A DNA stretch of 64,000 nt from Actinostola sp. cb2023 (GCA_033675265.1 JAUJYZ010000734.1:310001-374000); one strand, 5' to 3'; shown: positions 44,913-56,960, counted from the stretch's first letter. Numbers and translations: made by a program. Notes: a model not told the origin generated them from the sequence alone.

Positions 44913-46805
44913 TGTTTAGCTAGTTGTTCAGACGTCTTGTCATGAAACACAATTTGCAGTCCACACCGGGGACAGTACGTATCTAACAGCAACAAAAATA
45001 ACTAAAAATAGTACAGTTCTCATTTACTTTTTGGTATCTTTTTCGTCTTGCTAGGGGGCAACTGCCCCCCCTGCCACAGTCTCGACAACAACCAAAGTTC
45101 TGCCGTGCTCCCTTGCGCGTGGCGGAGCTATTGCGTGACAACGTTGACGTCATTCAAGTAGTTACTTCCGTATGCACCGAGGTGAAGTCGGAATGTTCGT
45201 CATATTTCAACCTTAGTGGACATTCAAGTTACTACATATCAAGGTTTGGTGAAGCGGCAGTTACCTCAGTAATCTACTAATGTAAGTACACTTCTAAGAT
45301 TACAATAAATACCGTGGAGCACCAGTAGTAGTGCAGATCACTTGGCTGTTCAATCGACATAAGCTGCGATATAGCGTCTTAATTCTTCAGTTATTCGATG
45401 GATCGTGGAAGGATATTCTTTATTTTAATGTTCCCAATAAGTTATCTTTGTACGTACATTGAATATGTTTTATTACGTACATGTATTTTCTTCCGCGGGG
45501 TATTATTATTAAAAGAATTAGAACTGAAATGTCTAAATGTAAAAACGTTTAATACTGTACTGGTTCACGCTGGGCAGGCGGGCGCATGAAATCCGCGTTT
45601 TAAAACGTGGCAATTTTCCAATTCGCTCAATTTGTGTTGATTTGTGTTGATTATGTTACCATGGCACGCTGACACGAATGTGTCTCGACGTGGTCACGAC
45701 GGCCGCTCGAAAAAAATTAATAAAACCATGATTTGTAATCCGATCGTGAAAAAAACTCGTAGAATGAGCGAGTGTTTCCCTTTCTTCCTATCTGTTATCA
45801 TACTTGTGCTGTAAAGCAAAATTCGTGGCCGCTAAAAGGCCTTTTTCGAGAGACAGTTGTATTGACTTGCTGTATTGATCGCGAAATTTTAGAAATCCGC
45901 ATGAGTGGCGTCTGTAAAAGAATAGCAGTTATTTTCCAAAATAAAGCGAATTTTTAAATTGTAAAAAGAACAGATTATTAATATTAGTGTCAAGGTATCT
46001 ATGTTAACGGTTTGGTGAGCTTACATGCTTCTTTTTTGAAGTTATTAAGATTCTTCCGAGTGACTTCGCATTGACTTGAAACGACACCAACGAGAAACCG
46101 AACGAGAAACGGGCACTCCGCGAGAAAATATTGATTTGGGTATCTATTTGTGATAGACTGTCGGTAATCTTTCGTCATATGACCGAGTTATCATCGATCT
46201 GCTTGTAGCTGGAGTCTCAGAGCGAATACGCCATTTTGTGAAGAGAAAATGAGCTTCACGTTTGAAACCTTTTAGTTCCAGACACACGAGGCGATTTGGT
46301 TCACATTTCTCATTTATTTCAATGTCTATTTTAAATCTGTCAAGAACAAGTCCTTCTAAATACATTAAAGTAAATGTTGTGTTCGTTTCACGAATATTGT
46401 TTTCGTTTTCTTTGAGTTATTAAGTTTCATGTGAGCAGTTTTCATAATCTTGACTCCGCGAAAATATAGTACAGCCGTTCGCTTGTGCGATAATATATTG
46501 TAAACAGTGTTTTGTGCACTTCAATTCAGCTTTAATGATTGTTTTTATGAAATATAAGGTATACTTTCTAAAGTTAAAAATTTCAATTAACTATTAAAGA
46601 GTTAAGCTTATATAACTTAAGCTTACCTTGAAGCCATAAGAAATATGCTAATAAAGTTATTTATCAAATATATTGTGACTAATTGTTGTTATTATTGTAA
46701 TATTGTTATTATCGTTGTATATTATTGTTGTTTTTATTATTATTCTATGCTTAAGACTTGGTTTGCTGGTAGAAAACAATAACACAATAGCTGCTATACT
46801 TATAT

Positions 46806-46967
46806 ATAATCGGGCAATTTTGGTTCGATTCGGCGAAATATCAGGGCGAGTTAGGTCGAGCCATGGTTCGTATTTTGGCGAGACGTAGTCGAGCCAAAAT
46901 ACCCATGGCAAGACCTAACGAGTCCTGATATTTCGCCGAATCGAACCAAAATTGACCGATTATTTAT
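46806..46967. mobile_element. Foldback MITE
   Basis: ATAATCGGGCAATTTTGGTT and CGATTCGGCGAAATATCAGG are mirrored by CCTGATATTTCGCCGAATCG and AACCAAAATTGACCGATTAT. Confidence 0.88.
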
Positions 46968-48017
46968 TTATCATCCCACTCTTTTCGCCGAAATGATACT
47001 GAGAATTTCACTAAAAACATCGAGGACGATCTTTTCAAAATACAAACTAATTAGCATATTGTCGGCACGCATCCGTGAGTTTGAGAAGTGGCGGGAAAAG
47101 TTCAATCGTTCGCAGTTTTGTTCAAAACGTTTATTTATCTTTTGAATGAAACCTATTTTCCCTTAAAATGACCAGAAGCAATATAAAAATACAATGGTTT
47201 CTTATATAGAACCACATTTTAACCAACTGTCCGTGATAGATGATATCAGGACAGTAGAGTGTCCCGATACCGTAGAATATCAGTACAGTAGTGTCTTGAT
47301 ACGGGAGAATTCTCGATTGTGATTGGTTGAAACAAATATTGGGGATGATAAATTGTAGTTATTGGGACAGTAGAGTAAGACTGTCCACAAGAGTGGTTTT
47401 ATATGTAAATGTAGACACGTCATTTCACCACAGGGAGCCCAAGCATAAATTCAGTAAAAAAATAAAATTCGAAATAAAGTATTTTTTCCCGCTATACACC
47501 TTTGTTGTCTGTTAACTTAACCTGCCTGGTGATTTTTTTTCTGAATTTGTTTTTTTCTCGGACCAGCCCAAACAGCTCGGGGAAATACGATTTTTTTGCT
47601 ATAAATACTCAACTTATCGGCTGCAAACTCCCACAACATATAATCAGATACCTATTCTTCTATCTCGTACCCATTGAAGAGCGAATTTCAGATTAGTTGG
47701 GAAATAAATCGCCAGCGAATTCGAAACTACTTTCAAAACTAATGCATACCGAGGCGAATCCGTGCCGTTGGCGCAGCCGGCCCTGGAACCGAGGACAATA
47801 AAAAACGCTACGGGGAGGACGAGCGTGGCTATGTGTTCCTTTGTTATTATTCAAAACCATTATTAACATGCACAGTAATTATTAATAATAGTTTATGTTT
47901 CACAGGGAGGTTTATGAAAACCATTGTGTAGATAGATAAAAATAGAGCGATCAATGCATATACACATGTATAGGTATATTTAGATAAATACACACTATAA
48001 AGTTCATTATTATAATA

Positions 48018-48305
48018 CAGTCATTTGCAAAAATTCTGGCCGCTACGAAATATCAATATATCAATATATCGGATGCATTGTGGGAAATTAATTAATCGAA
48101 AATTCCCCTTAAAGCGGTTAACGCCAGCAAAGTTGGTAGAAATATTTAGTATAATGTTTGTTTTAGTCTTACGTTTGTTGTTTGTACATTTTGCCTCATT
48201 TAATAAGTTAGGAAACTCAAAATAGTATTATTTAATTACCCATAATGCACCCGATATATTGATATATTGATATTTCGTGGCGGCCAGAATTTTTGCAAAT
48301 CACTG
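48018..48305. mobile_element. Mariner-type MITE with TA target duplication
   Basis: CAGTCATTTGCAAAAATTCT, then GGCCGC on the left; GCGGCCAGAATTTTTGCAAA, then TCACTG on the right, flanked by TA on both sides. No transposase remains. Confidence 0.85.
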
Positions 48306-49207
48306 TATAACATTATTATATATAATAACCCTGAACGTCTGTAAGGATACTTGTCATTGCCATAAATAAGGATAGTTAACTAAGTACATATTCTGGATCT
48401 GTGATAACAAGTCAGTTAGAAATATATGTTTGTTCTGTGATGAAAAGGTGAGTTAAAAGTATATATAAAAAAATAACAAATACTTTATGAAACATAAAAC
48501 TTGAATCACATAGGCATAGGTGTTTATTTGTTTCTCTGTAAATAGCATTTTACACATATACATTGCTAGTCATGAATTTAAAGAATAGCTGTTTTACAAA
48601 GAGTTAAAAAGGCAACAGATATTATATAACTATTCAAATTGACTAGAGCTATTTTGAAATGCACACTGGAGGAAAATGATTGAAAGTAGTTCCCAGCACA
48701 ACTACAAGTAGGCCCACTCGAATACCTCAGCATAATAACATATCACAGTCTTTAAGTAAAGTCCCTGAGAATAAACTTGGATAGGATAACTGTGGCTTCA
48801 TTGGCCTGATTAGCTCACTTGGTTGAGCATTTTGGACACCCAACTGAAATATCACCTAAAGCTATTCAAGAATTTAAAGTCTAAAGAATACTAACTATTA
48901 AATCACTAAGTTCACATAAACGTTTTGCAAACTCCTTAGTTATTAGATAGTATTTGAGGAATGCATTTGTATCCATAATCATGACTAATTAAAATTGTTT
49001 TCAAATTTGTTATCAGAAATTATTCGAATTATACATAATGTAGCGACCAATTTTAGGTTCGGTTTCAGCTTAGTTACCTTTTTAGGGAAGAAGACTCAAT
49101 CAGTTTTAGTTTGTAGTTCGAAAGGTCGTTTTCAGCCGCCATCTTGTTTTTTTAAATGAATAATTTAAGTTTGGGCTTCCTGTGGTATGCCCGCCAAATA
49201 TGGCTAT

Positions 49208-49585
49208 TAGCCATTTCAAAAACGAGTGGAGGACTGGGAACGAGTTTTTAGAATTAATCTAATTAAGAAATGGAAATTAGTAAGATTACAAAGTTTCGAT
49301 AGGTTTAGTTAGATATTGAACGAGTAACAGCTTTCCAAACATCTCAAAAATTACAAAGAAATGTATGTTTACCAGGGACACTTGTCCCCCGTAACCATAC
49401 ATTTCTTTGTAATTTTTGCAGTTTTTAAATGTCTGCAGTTCATTTGCTACTTGTCCAAACCCTATCAAACTCCTGAAACTTACTAATACTGATATGCTCT
49501 TTCTTGTGATGGGGTCCATTTCTTAATTACATTAATTCTAAAAACTCGTTCCCAGTCCTCCACTCGTTTTTGAAATGGCTAATTG
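49208..49585. mobile_element. Foldback MITE inserted in another repeat
   Basis: TAGCCATTTCAAAAACGAGT and GGAGGACTGGGAACGAG are mirrored by CTCGTTCCCAGTCCTCC and ACTCGTTTTTGAAATGGCTA. The inner ATGTATGTTTACCAGGG and CCCCGTAACCATACAT also pair. Confidence 0.85.
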
Positions 49586-49599
49586 ACGTCACGATGACG

Positions 49600-49713
49600 C
49601 GTACTTAGGGCGCATGCGCTGTAGAACCCAGTATGCTTTTTGAGGTCAACGACGTCGACGAAGAAGAACGCTTCTCATTTTTAGAGTCGGGTCTTCCACA
49701 GGAAGCCCGACTA
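49600..49713. repeat. Left member of an inverted repeat pair around the Ig/FN3 first exon
   Basis: GCGCATGCGCTGTAGAACCC through AGGAAGCCCGAC is an inverted match, with small changes, to 51281-51391. Members of one repeat family in opposite orientation, or ends of one element. Confidence 0.75.
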
Positions 49714-50014
49714 ATAAATAAAAGCTAATTAATTCTAATACAATCCAAATGATTTACATAGTGCGGATATCAATTTCGTAGCTTCTGTAAATTCTCAAGA
49801 TGGTCATTAATTTAGTAATGGTGTGTCATTGTAGAGTTGTGTGACCAGCAATGGTATACATTATAGCTGTAACCGTATTTCCTCATACCTTTTTAATATC
49901 ATGCAGTGAGAACTTGAATTGTGAATTGTGAATGTATATCACATCTTTCTTGACCTAATCTACAACTAGCTACAACTGAAAATATTAAAATAATTGGTTG
50001 GGAATAATAAACTA

Positions 50015-50159
50015 TAGAGTGCAAACACTAAAACCATGAAACAGTGCTGACTTTAATTATCACTAAATAGTGCAATGTCTTTTGTTTTCTATTGTTTTAT
50101 TAGTGCTATTTAGCACTAAATAGTTTGTACTGTTTCATGGTTTTAGTGTTTGCACTCTA
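50015..50159. mobile_element. MITE family C, copy 2
   Basis: TAGAGTGCAAACACTAAAAC and CATGAAACAGT on the left are mirrored by ACTGTTTCATGGTTTTAGTG and TTTGCACTCTA. It ends 75 bp before the start codon of the next gene. Confidence 0.88.
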
Positions 50160-50234
50160 ATTATTATTTGTAATATTGTGTCGTCATCACTTTCATCTAG
50201 TTTATACTTTGGCTACTAGATGATATGCTACAAG

Positions 50235-53200
50235 ATGTCTACCTCTGCTAGTTCAATTGTTGTAATACTGCTGACATTATTTGCACATGGATTCTATTGT
50301 CAAAATGGTAGGTGGATATCCAAAAATATTGTGCTATATGTGACTCTGTCTTATCATGGTAGATGTCTGTCCTATCATGGTAGATGTATGTCCTATCATG
50401 GTAGATGTCTGTCCTATCATGGTAGATGTCTGTCCTATCATGGTAGATGTCTGTCCTATCATGATAGATGTCTGTCCTATCATGGTAGATGTCTGTCCTA
50501 TCATGGTAGATGTATGTCCTATCATGGTAGGTGTCTGTCCTATCATTGTAGGTGTCTGTCCTATCACGGTAGATGTATGTCCTATCATGGTAGGTGTCTG
50601 TCCTATCATGGTAGGTGTATGTCCTATCATGGTAGATGTCTGTCCTATCATGGTAGATGTCTGTCCTATCATGGTAGATGTATGTCCTATCATGGTAGGT
50701 GTCTGTCCTATCATTGTAGGTGTCTGTCCTATCACGGTAGATGTATGTCCTATCATGGTAGGTGTCTGTCCTATCATGGTAGGTGTATGTCCTATCATGG
50801 TAGGTGTATGTCCTATCATGGTAGGTGTCTGTCCTATCACGGTAGATGTATGTCCTATCATGGTAGGTGTCTGTCCTATCATGGTAGGTGTATGTCCTAT
50901 CATGGTAGATGTATGTCCTGTCATGGTAGGTGTCTGTCCTACATGGTAAAATATTGTGCTATCCGACTTCGATGATCTGAAACTTTTGAAAAATCTGAAA
51001 ATTCATGTGAGAGGTGGCTGTTATAGAGGGGTGGTCGTTGTGGGAAGGTGGCCGTTATAGAGAGGTGGCCGCTGTGGGGAGGTGGCCGTTAGTAGAAGCT
51101 CGGCTGTAGTACTAAACTACAACTGAAAATGAGATGTGGACATATTTATTATAGTGCCGCGCAAACGGCTCTCTCTCATAATAATAATAATAATAAATAT
51201 AATCAATGTCAGTTTCATGAAGGTTCGTGATTGGCTAGATAAAATACGCAGCTGATTCGTAAAGTAATCTAAATATTTTTAGTCGGGCTTCCTGTGGAAG
51301 CCCCGACTCTAAAAATGCAGAGCGTTCTTCGTCGTCGACCCCAGAAAGCATATTGGGTTCTACAGCGCATGCGCCTTGTTTTATATTTAAGCTACGCAGG
51401 CTAACGTCGAGCTAAAGCCGAAGGAGACATGAAGTCTGGCCAAGAAAGATTACAAAGCACAAACCAATCAGGGAAAGCACCGGAGGTCAAGGGGCCAAAA
51501 TATAAGTTTTTTCTCGATTAGACTGGCAAAAATTGTTCGTCCAACCAAAAGTCATGACAAAAATTGCTCCTGCAAAAAAATGTTTGTCCCTTTGTGTTCG
51601 CACTACAAGATACCAAAATACAAACTACAAACCGCATATGACAATCAAAGTGTAATTCTATCGCATTGACGTATACGTATCTTCACTAGTGTTCACATTT
51701 CTTGTAAGAAAAATGCTGCCTCGAAACATTTTCTATACATTTTCTAGTTTACACTCAACATCAGCTTATGATGTTGCTTTGTCTTTTGAGGGTCCAGCAT
51801 CAAAAACCAAATTATAGCGAGAGCGGAGGACCAAGGATCGTTTGAAAAATAGGCTTTGCTCGAAGATGAGGTCGAAGATTTCAGTCCTATTTGATACTAC
51901 CAAGGCCAGAAACTTCTTTGTTCCAGATTCATCTCATTTGCGATCCGTAGCAGTTGAGGTCAAAGCTTACAAGAAACTGCATCATCTGCCGGTAGAGTTG
52001 TGGTGGTCAGGTTGGTAATAGTTTTCTTGACCGAAAATATTGGGAACGCTTGAAGTCTCTCCATTCATGACAGCGACTAGCCTGTGACTGAGCGACCTGA
52101 CCTAATACCACGCTCCACTGAATTTGTTCTGTTACATTTCTTGAAATCTGACATTTTTGACGTTTGACAAAAATTTGTCCTGCTTCGAAGCAGGCCGACG
52201 GCATCTTTGATGTTTGGTAAGGTCAGACAAAAATTGGTAAGATCGAAAAATGTCGTTCGCACTGGGAAACGGCTCGTGTTGACATATAGTTTTGCAAAAC
52301 AAACATAAATTTGGACAAATGCGAACGGGCCCATACTGTAAAGTTCGCAGTACTGAAATTGCAAGGAAAGCATGTTCTATCGAGCTCGAGTCATGCAACG
52401 ACGAGCAACCCAAAACTGTTTCAATCGCACTGAAAATCGCACTATAAGATATGTATATTTAGTTCAAATAGGTTACATTTCATTTAGAAGCCCGACTTCA
52501 CGCTAGAAGAGCGTCTAGTATATAGTTAAATTCGGAAATAGTACTATCTCTATTGTTTTCTATTGTTTCATTAGTGCTATTTAGCATTAATTAGTTATTT
52601 AGTTTTCAAGCTTTTCTAAATTGCACTCTACTGTAACAATGTTATACTGCTGGATAGTAGAAATTGTAAGTTATCTGACTGTGTCAAAATATTGCAAGTG
52701 GGAAATAGGAATAAGAAGTTCTGATGAAGTATAGTGTCTTTGGGTGTGGTAGATAAGTGTGTCAACAATGCTAAAATGAGAGGAGTCTGAATGGTAAAAG
52801 AAAATAGGAAACTGATCTAAAATATAATCTGGTTCTAATGGAACTGAAGTCGATCTATAGTATTGACTTAGCTTATCAACAAATGAGAGGAATGTGCTTG
52901 TTTTATCTAAGAGTATTTTGAGAATACACAACAATTAATTTGTCAGTAAAACAGTAATTCTGTCATATTATAAATTATTTGTTGGTATGTCTCTCATCCA
53001 TTCATTCATTCATCCATTCATCCATCCACCCATCCATTCACCCATCCACCCACCCATCCATTCATTCATTCATCCACCCACCCATTCATTCATTCATCCA
53101 TTCATCCATTCATCCATTCATCCATTCATCCATTCATCCATTCATCCATTCATCCATTCATCCATTCATCCATTCATCCATCCACCCACCCACCCACCCA

Positions 53201-55187
53201 CCCACCCCCCCACCCACCCATCCACCCATCCATTCATTCATCCACCCATCCATCCACCCATCCATTCATTCATCCATTCATTCATTCATTCACTCATCCA
53301 TTCATTCATTCATCCACCCACCCATCCATTTATTCATCCATTCATTCGTTCATTCATTCATTTGTTCATTATTTATTTATTTACCAACGAACCAACTGAC
53401 CGATGGACCAAATGACCAACCGGCCGGCTAGCCAGCCAACCCAACCAAAGTCAAATTGCATTCCTCACATTGTATTGTCCTCTCATTCAGCTCCAAGTAC
53501 ACCCAGTGGTCTGACAGCACACTTCACGGCGTCTTCCAAATTAAGCGTATCCTGGACACTTCTTCCCTCTGATAAAACCAATGGAGTCATTCACGGATAT
53601 CGTTGCATTGTGTACAACAAGTCAGATACAGAGGTTTTCAATGGAACGGTCTCCAATACAACTAACGCTGTCAATATCAGCAACCTTGTACTTTGCACTG
53701 GTTATGTTATTCACGTAGCAGCTTGGACCGGCGCAGGAACTGGAAACTACAGCATCTTTAGTCTTAGCGATTCATGTGGTGAGTCTCAAACACTTTATAC
53801 AAGTATTACTTTCAAGTTTACTACCATTAATATCAATATGTAATACTACAGCACCTTTAGTCTTAGCAATTCATGTGGTGAGTCTCAAACACTTTATACA
53901 AGTATTACTTTCAAGTTTACTACCATTAATATCAATATGTAATACTACAGCACCTTTAGTGTTAGCGATTCATGTGGTGAGTCTCAAACACTTTATACAA
54001 GCATTACTTTCAAGTTTACTACCATTAATATCAATATGTAATACTACAGCACCTTTAGTCTTAGCAATTCATATGGTGAGTCTCAAACACTTTATACAAG
54101 TATTACTTTCAAGTTTACTACCATTAATATCAATATGTAATACTACAGCATCTTTAGTCTTAGCAATTCATGTGGTGAGTCTCAAACACTTTATACAAGC
54201 ATTACTTTCAAGTTTACTACCATTAATATCAATATGTAATATTACAGCACCTTTTATAGTCTTAGCAATTCATGTGGTGAGTCTCAAACACTTTATACAA
54301 GTATTACTTTCAAGTTTACTACCATTAATATCAATATGTAATACTACAGCACCTTTAGTCTTAGCAATTCATGTGGTGAGTCTCAAACACTTTATACAAG
54401 CATTACTTTCAAGTTTACTACCATTAATATCAATATGTAATACTACAGCACCTTTAGTCTTAGCAATTCATGTGGTGAGTCTCAAACACTTAATACAAGT
54501 ATTACTTTAAAACAATTTTTCTTTCGGTTCGGTGTCCCAAGAAATCGCGGGAGGATTGTTTCACCGCAGTTTTACGGAGTTGGATATGGTTCCATTTTCC
54601 ATTTCAAATACGAAGTTAAATTTAGAGAGTCGTTTTCGTAGTGGGAAGTAGTTACGGTACGGTTCGTGCTGTGCGGTAACCGTGTCGTGCCATGATCGTG
54701 CGGTATCCAAGCATTCTGATTGGTTGAGCAATGATTCTGCGCGCTGTGATTGGTTGAATAGATGTCTTCGATTTCGTACCGTGACCGTAACTCCGTGCTG
54801 TAGGGTTGCCACTATATTTGTTTGTTTTTAAAAGTAACGAATCATCTTTTTTTTCAGGTCCTCCCAAGATAACTAAATTCCATCCTCGAGTTATTGCAGC
54901 CTTGTACTCGCTTGTCGTTCTTCCATGTGACTATACTGCCACTCCTAAACCTACATCTGTATCATGGGTGCTTAGTAGTGGACGGGTTCTTACTTCTGGG
55001 ACTAGAGAACAACATATCATATTTATGCCTGGTGGTACAAGGGTTCTGACAAAGAATACGACTGCCTATAGAAATGGTTCTCTCGTTATAGACTTTGTAG
55101 AGCATATTGATAAAGGCATCTATACTTGTAGGGTAACAAGTAGAAAAGGCTCAGTATCTGCAAATACAACACTGATAGTTAGTGGAG
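50235..55187 (+). CDS. Secreted/cell-surface FN3-Ig protein, first three coding exons (partial)
   Basis: Exons: 50235-50307, 53491-53778, 54858-55187; junctions are GT-AG and all phase 1, as is usual for modular extracellular proteins. Exon 1 encodes a signal peptide ([19 protein letters not shown], then FYCQN). Exon 2 is one fibronectin type III domain: [20 protein letters not shown] at the start, SWTLL, and a Tyr-rich second half, with N-glycosylation sites such as NGTV, NTTN and NYSI. Exon 3 is one Ig domain with the Cys pair in VLPCDY and GIYTCRV, core Trp in SVSWVL, and NTTA/NTTL sites. It should be an adhesion or receptor ectodomain. No transmembrane or cytoplasmic exon was found before the transposon cluster, so the gene is incomplete here or continues past it. 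An in-frame Met lies 5 codons upstream (50220). The specific gene is not recognised. Confidence 0.8.
50345..50945. repeat. 21-bp minisatellite, about 28 copies, in intron 1 of the Ig/FN3 gene
   Basis: Unit GTAGATGTCTGTCCTATCAT plus G, with A/G, CTG/ATG and C/T variants. A higher-order pattern is visible, since a block near 50520-50590 recurs near 50695-50755. As 21 is a multiple of 3, all frames stay open. Confidence 0.95.
51000..51115. repeat. GAGGTGGCCGTTATAGA repeats with transposon-end-like tail
   Basis: Four imperfect copies of GAGGTGGCCGTTATAGA end in GAAGCTCGGCTGTAGTA, like the end of the element at 34790-35347. Probably an eroded relative. Confidence 0.45.
51281..52505. mobile_element. 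Possible non-coding element with short inverted ends
   Basis: GTCGGGCTTCCTGTGGAAGC on the left and AGAAGCCCGAC on the right share inverted ends; 51281-51391 is also the partner of 49600-49713. The interior has no recognisable protein. Confidence 0.4.
52534..52630. mobile_element. MITE family C, half copy
   Basis: GTTTTCTATTGTTTCATTAG, GCTATTTAGCA and terminal TTGCACTCTA match one half of family C. Confidence 0.65.
52985..53370. repeat. CATT/CATC/CACC tetranucleotide array
   Basis: ATTCATTCATCCATTCATCC-type repeats, with a CACC-rich block in the middle, end about 120 bp before exon 2 of the Ig/FN3 gene. The His/Pro/Ser-rich open frames are artefacts. Confidence 0.93.
53747..54510 (+). repeat. 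99-bp tandem array spanning the exon 2 splice donor, 8 donor copies
   Basis: Each unit has the last exon bases (CTTTAGTCTTAGCAATTCAT, then GTG) followed by GTGAGTCTCAAACACTTTAT and intron sequence ending AATATGTAATACTACAG. Donor GTs fall at 53779, 53878, 53977, 54076, 54175, 54277, 54376 and 54475. Only the first belongs to the intact exon. Units differ by few substitutions. Confidence 0.95.
54626..54813. mobile_element. MITE family A, copy 6
   Basis: AGAGTCGTTTTCGTAGTGGG on the left; the right end is eroded after CTCCGTGCTGTAGGG. It ends about 45 bp before exon 3 of the Ig/FN3 gene. Confidence 0.7.
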
Positions 55188-56480
55188 GTAAGCGGGGAGG
55201 TAAGACTGCTTTGAGTTCTTCTATGGTAGATAACCTGCACCATGTTTGTTTGTGGGTGTGTTTCTTGTTTGTGAACAAAATCATGAATTTGGTCATAGAT
55301 TGTGATATGATGTAGCTAGCGACGGATTTCGTTCGTACCACTATCCCACACCCAACTTGATAATGGAAGGAATGAAAGGATGGAAGAGAGGAAGGAAGGA
55401 TGGAATGATCGAAGGAAGGATGGGAAGGAAGGATGGATGGATAGATGAAAGGAACAGTGAATGGTGTCACGTATCTTGTAATCCTAGAACTACACTATTT
55501 TTGTCTCGTGCATGATCTAAATCTACAGTCGATCACGCTATGCAAGCACCGATAACATACAGAACCAGCTAGCTCAGTAGATTAGTTACAGTTTAGGAGT
55601 CACGGAGTCAACACCGAAGGAGAACTGGAGTTATAGCTGTAAGACATTCAGTTATTAAGCCTGGAGTCAAATCAAACGTAGGTTATTGAATTTCTATTTT
55701 ACTTAACCATTATATAGCACGCGCCTAATTGATACAATATGTAATCACCTTTAGTTTTCACCGCTTCAACGCTACAATAAAGTTTATAGTCAAGTCACGA
55801 AGTGGTTTAACTTCTCGAACTTCGTTGTTCCACACCCCGTGTCGGCAGCATCGGGTACGCGACAAATGGCTTAAAGGAAGAAAGGATCGAAGGATGAATG
55901 GATGGATGGATGAGAGGAAAAAAGGAAGGAAGGAAAACAAGAAGAAAGCGATAGAGAACAATCGAAAGAGAGAATTCCCATAAAATTATTTCCATATCAA
56001 ACTCATTGCCCATAAATTTGAACATTTGCTCGAGCTAGCGTATAGTATCGGCGCACACACCCTACTCACCCTACCACCTAAAAACATCCCTACAACATAT
56101 ATAAATATTAGATAAACAAGCAAAAAACTGTTTTTCCCCCATCCAACCATTCACCTTCCCGACAACCTCCCCAATAAAACCGACAACCTCCCCAATAAAA
56201 CCATTCACTTTCCCGACAAATCTCCTATAAAAATATATATATTTACCGACAAATCCCCTATAAAAAAATATCCTACCCGACAAGTCCATTTTAAATCTAC
56301 ACCAATTTCCACAACATTCAAGATCGTCTTCTATACTACTCCCAAAGCCTTGAAAACACACTGCATTTGACAATTCCACCTTAGTGATAAAAAATTTGAA
56401 AACATTTTACAAGAGGTCAAAGTCGTAATAATAATGAGAAGAATTTTTCTTTGAAGCTTTCTGGGAATAGGGAGTCATTT
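55188..56480. other. Non-coding interval downstream of the Ig exon
   Basis: Contains two GGAAGGATGG-type purine-rich runs (55355-55450, 55870-55970) and a region around 56150-56280 with repeated CCGACAACCTCCCCAATAAA and CCTATAAAAA motifs. I found no further FN3, Ig or transmembrane exon. Confidence 0.5.
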
Positions 56481-56866
56481 TTAACAACGCAGACATCTTT
56501 TTCCAGTTATTTCTCGCAGTCTCTTCAATACTTGGCCTTGTAAGCATGAAAAATAAATGATCCGTTTTTTAGCATCTTTTATAGCAGCATCAAGCTTGCG
56601 TAGCGTATCCATACAAGTCTGTTCATTATCCATTATGATAACAATTTCGGTGTAGTCCATAAATCGTTCCTCCGTGATACTTTCAGCGAGTTGTTTTTTT
56701 ATTGCGTCTCTTTCCTCAACAGAATGATCCTTACTTTTAGACTTGACAACTAAATCAGGCAGAGAATCTTCATCTTCGCGAAGTTCTGGATAAGCGTCTG
56801 CGAAATCAGAAAAAAATACTTACATTCTAATTCGCTGCGCTCAAACGAACGTAAATTATTTTCTCT
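56481..56866 (-). CDS. Unrecognised spliced ORF at the left edge of the transposon cluster
   Basis: Two minus-strand pieces join in phase: 56866-56824 (43 nt, donor GTAAGT) and 56797-56481 (acceptor TTTCGCAG, ending at TAA). Together they encode about 119 residues, hydrophilic and charged, with blocks SLPDLVVKSKSKDHS, ITEERFMDYTEIVIIMDNEQ and IIYFSCLQGQVLKRLREITG. No start codon is in the first piece, so more exons lie upstream. The Asp/Glu-rich start followed by a Lys/Arg helix looks like the N-terminal part of a transposon-encoded or DNA-associated protein, but I do not recognise the family. It is co-oriented with the three units to its right. Whether it is a live gene is unknown. Confidence 0.4.
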
Positions 56867-56960
56867 CTTAATGCTGTATAAATTCAATACAAAAGAACTC
56901 CATGATGGATTGGATGCTCAGGCAAACCAACTATTGACGTTTATTGTATAATTACTATTA

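Larger units (their letters stand above)
40002..50234. other. 10-kb gene desert between TMEM241 and the Ig/FN3 gene
   Basis: I found no exon with recognisable protein similarity on either strand. The divergent promoters of the two flanking genes must lie at its ends. The rest is foldback elements, a tandem array at 44560-44912, MITE copies and A/T-rich sequence. Short open frames here lack any family signature. Confidence 0.55.

Noticed and set aside
44516..44995. 159-codon minus-strand frame rich in Gln-Glu-Leu-Arg-Asn-Ser-Gly-Thr
   Set aside because: Pure translation of the 8-bp CTGAGTTC array.
45398..45589. 63-codon frame with hydrophobic start in the gene desert
   Set aside because: No splice context, domain or composition bias supports coding.
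50334..50949. Long frames on both strands over the 21-bp array
   Set aside because: They are repeat artefacts. Only the frame joined to the signal peptide was kept as a speculative finding.
52979..53431. His/Pro/Ser/Ile-rich plus-strand frames
   Set aside because: Translation of the CATT/CATC tetranucleotide array in an intron.
53776..54510. 244-codon frame of 33-residue repeats
   Set aside because: It is a frame through the 99-bp intronic array, not the reading frame of the FN3 exon.
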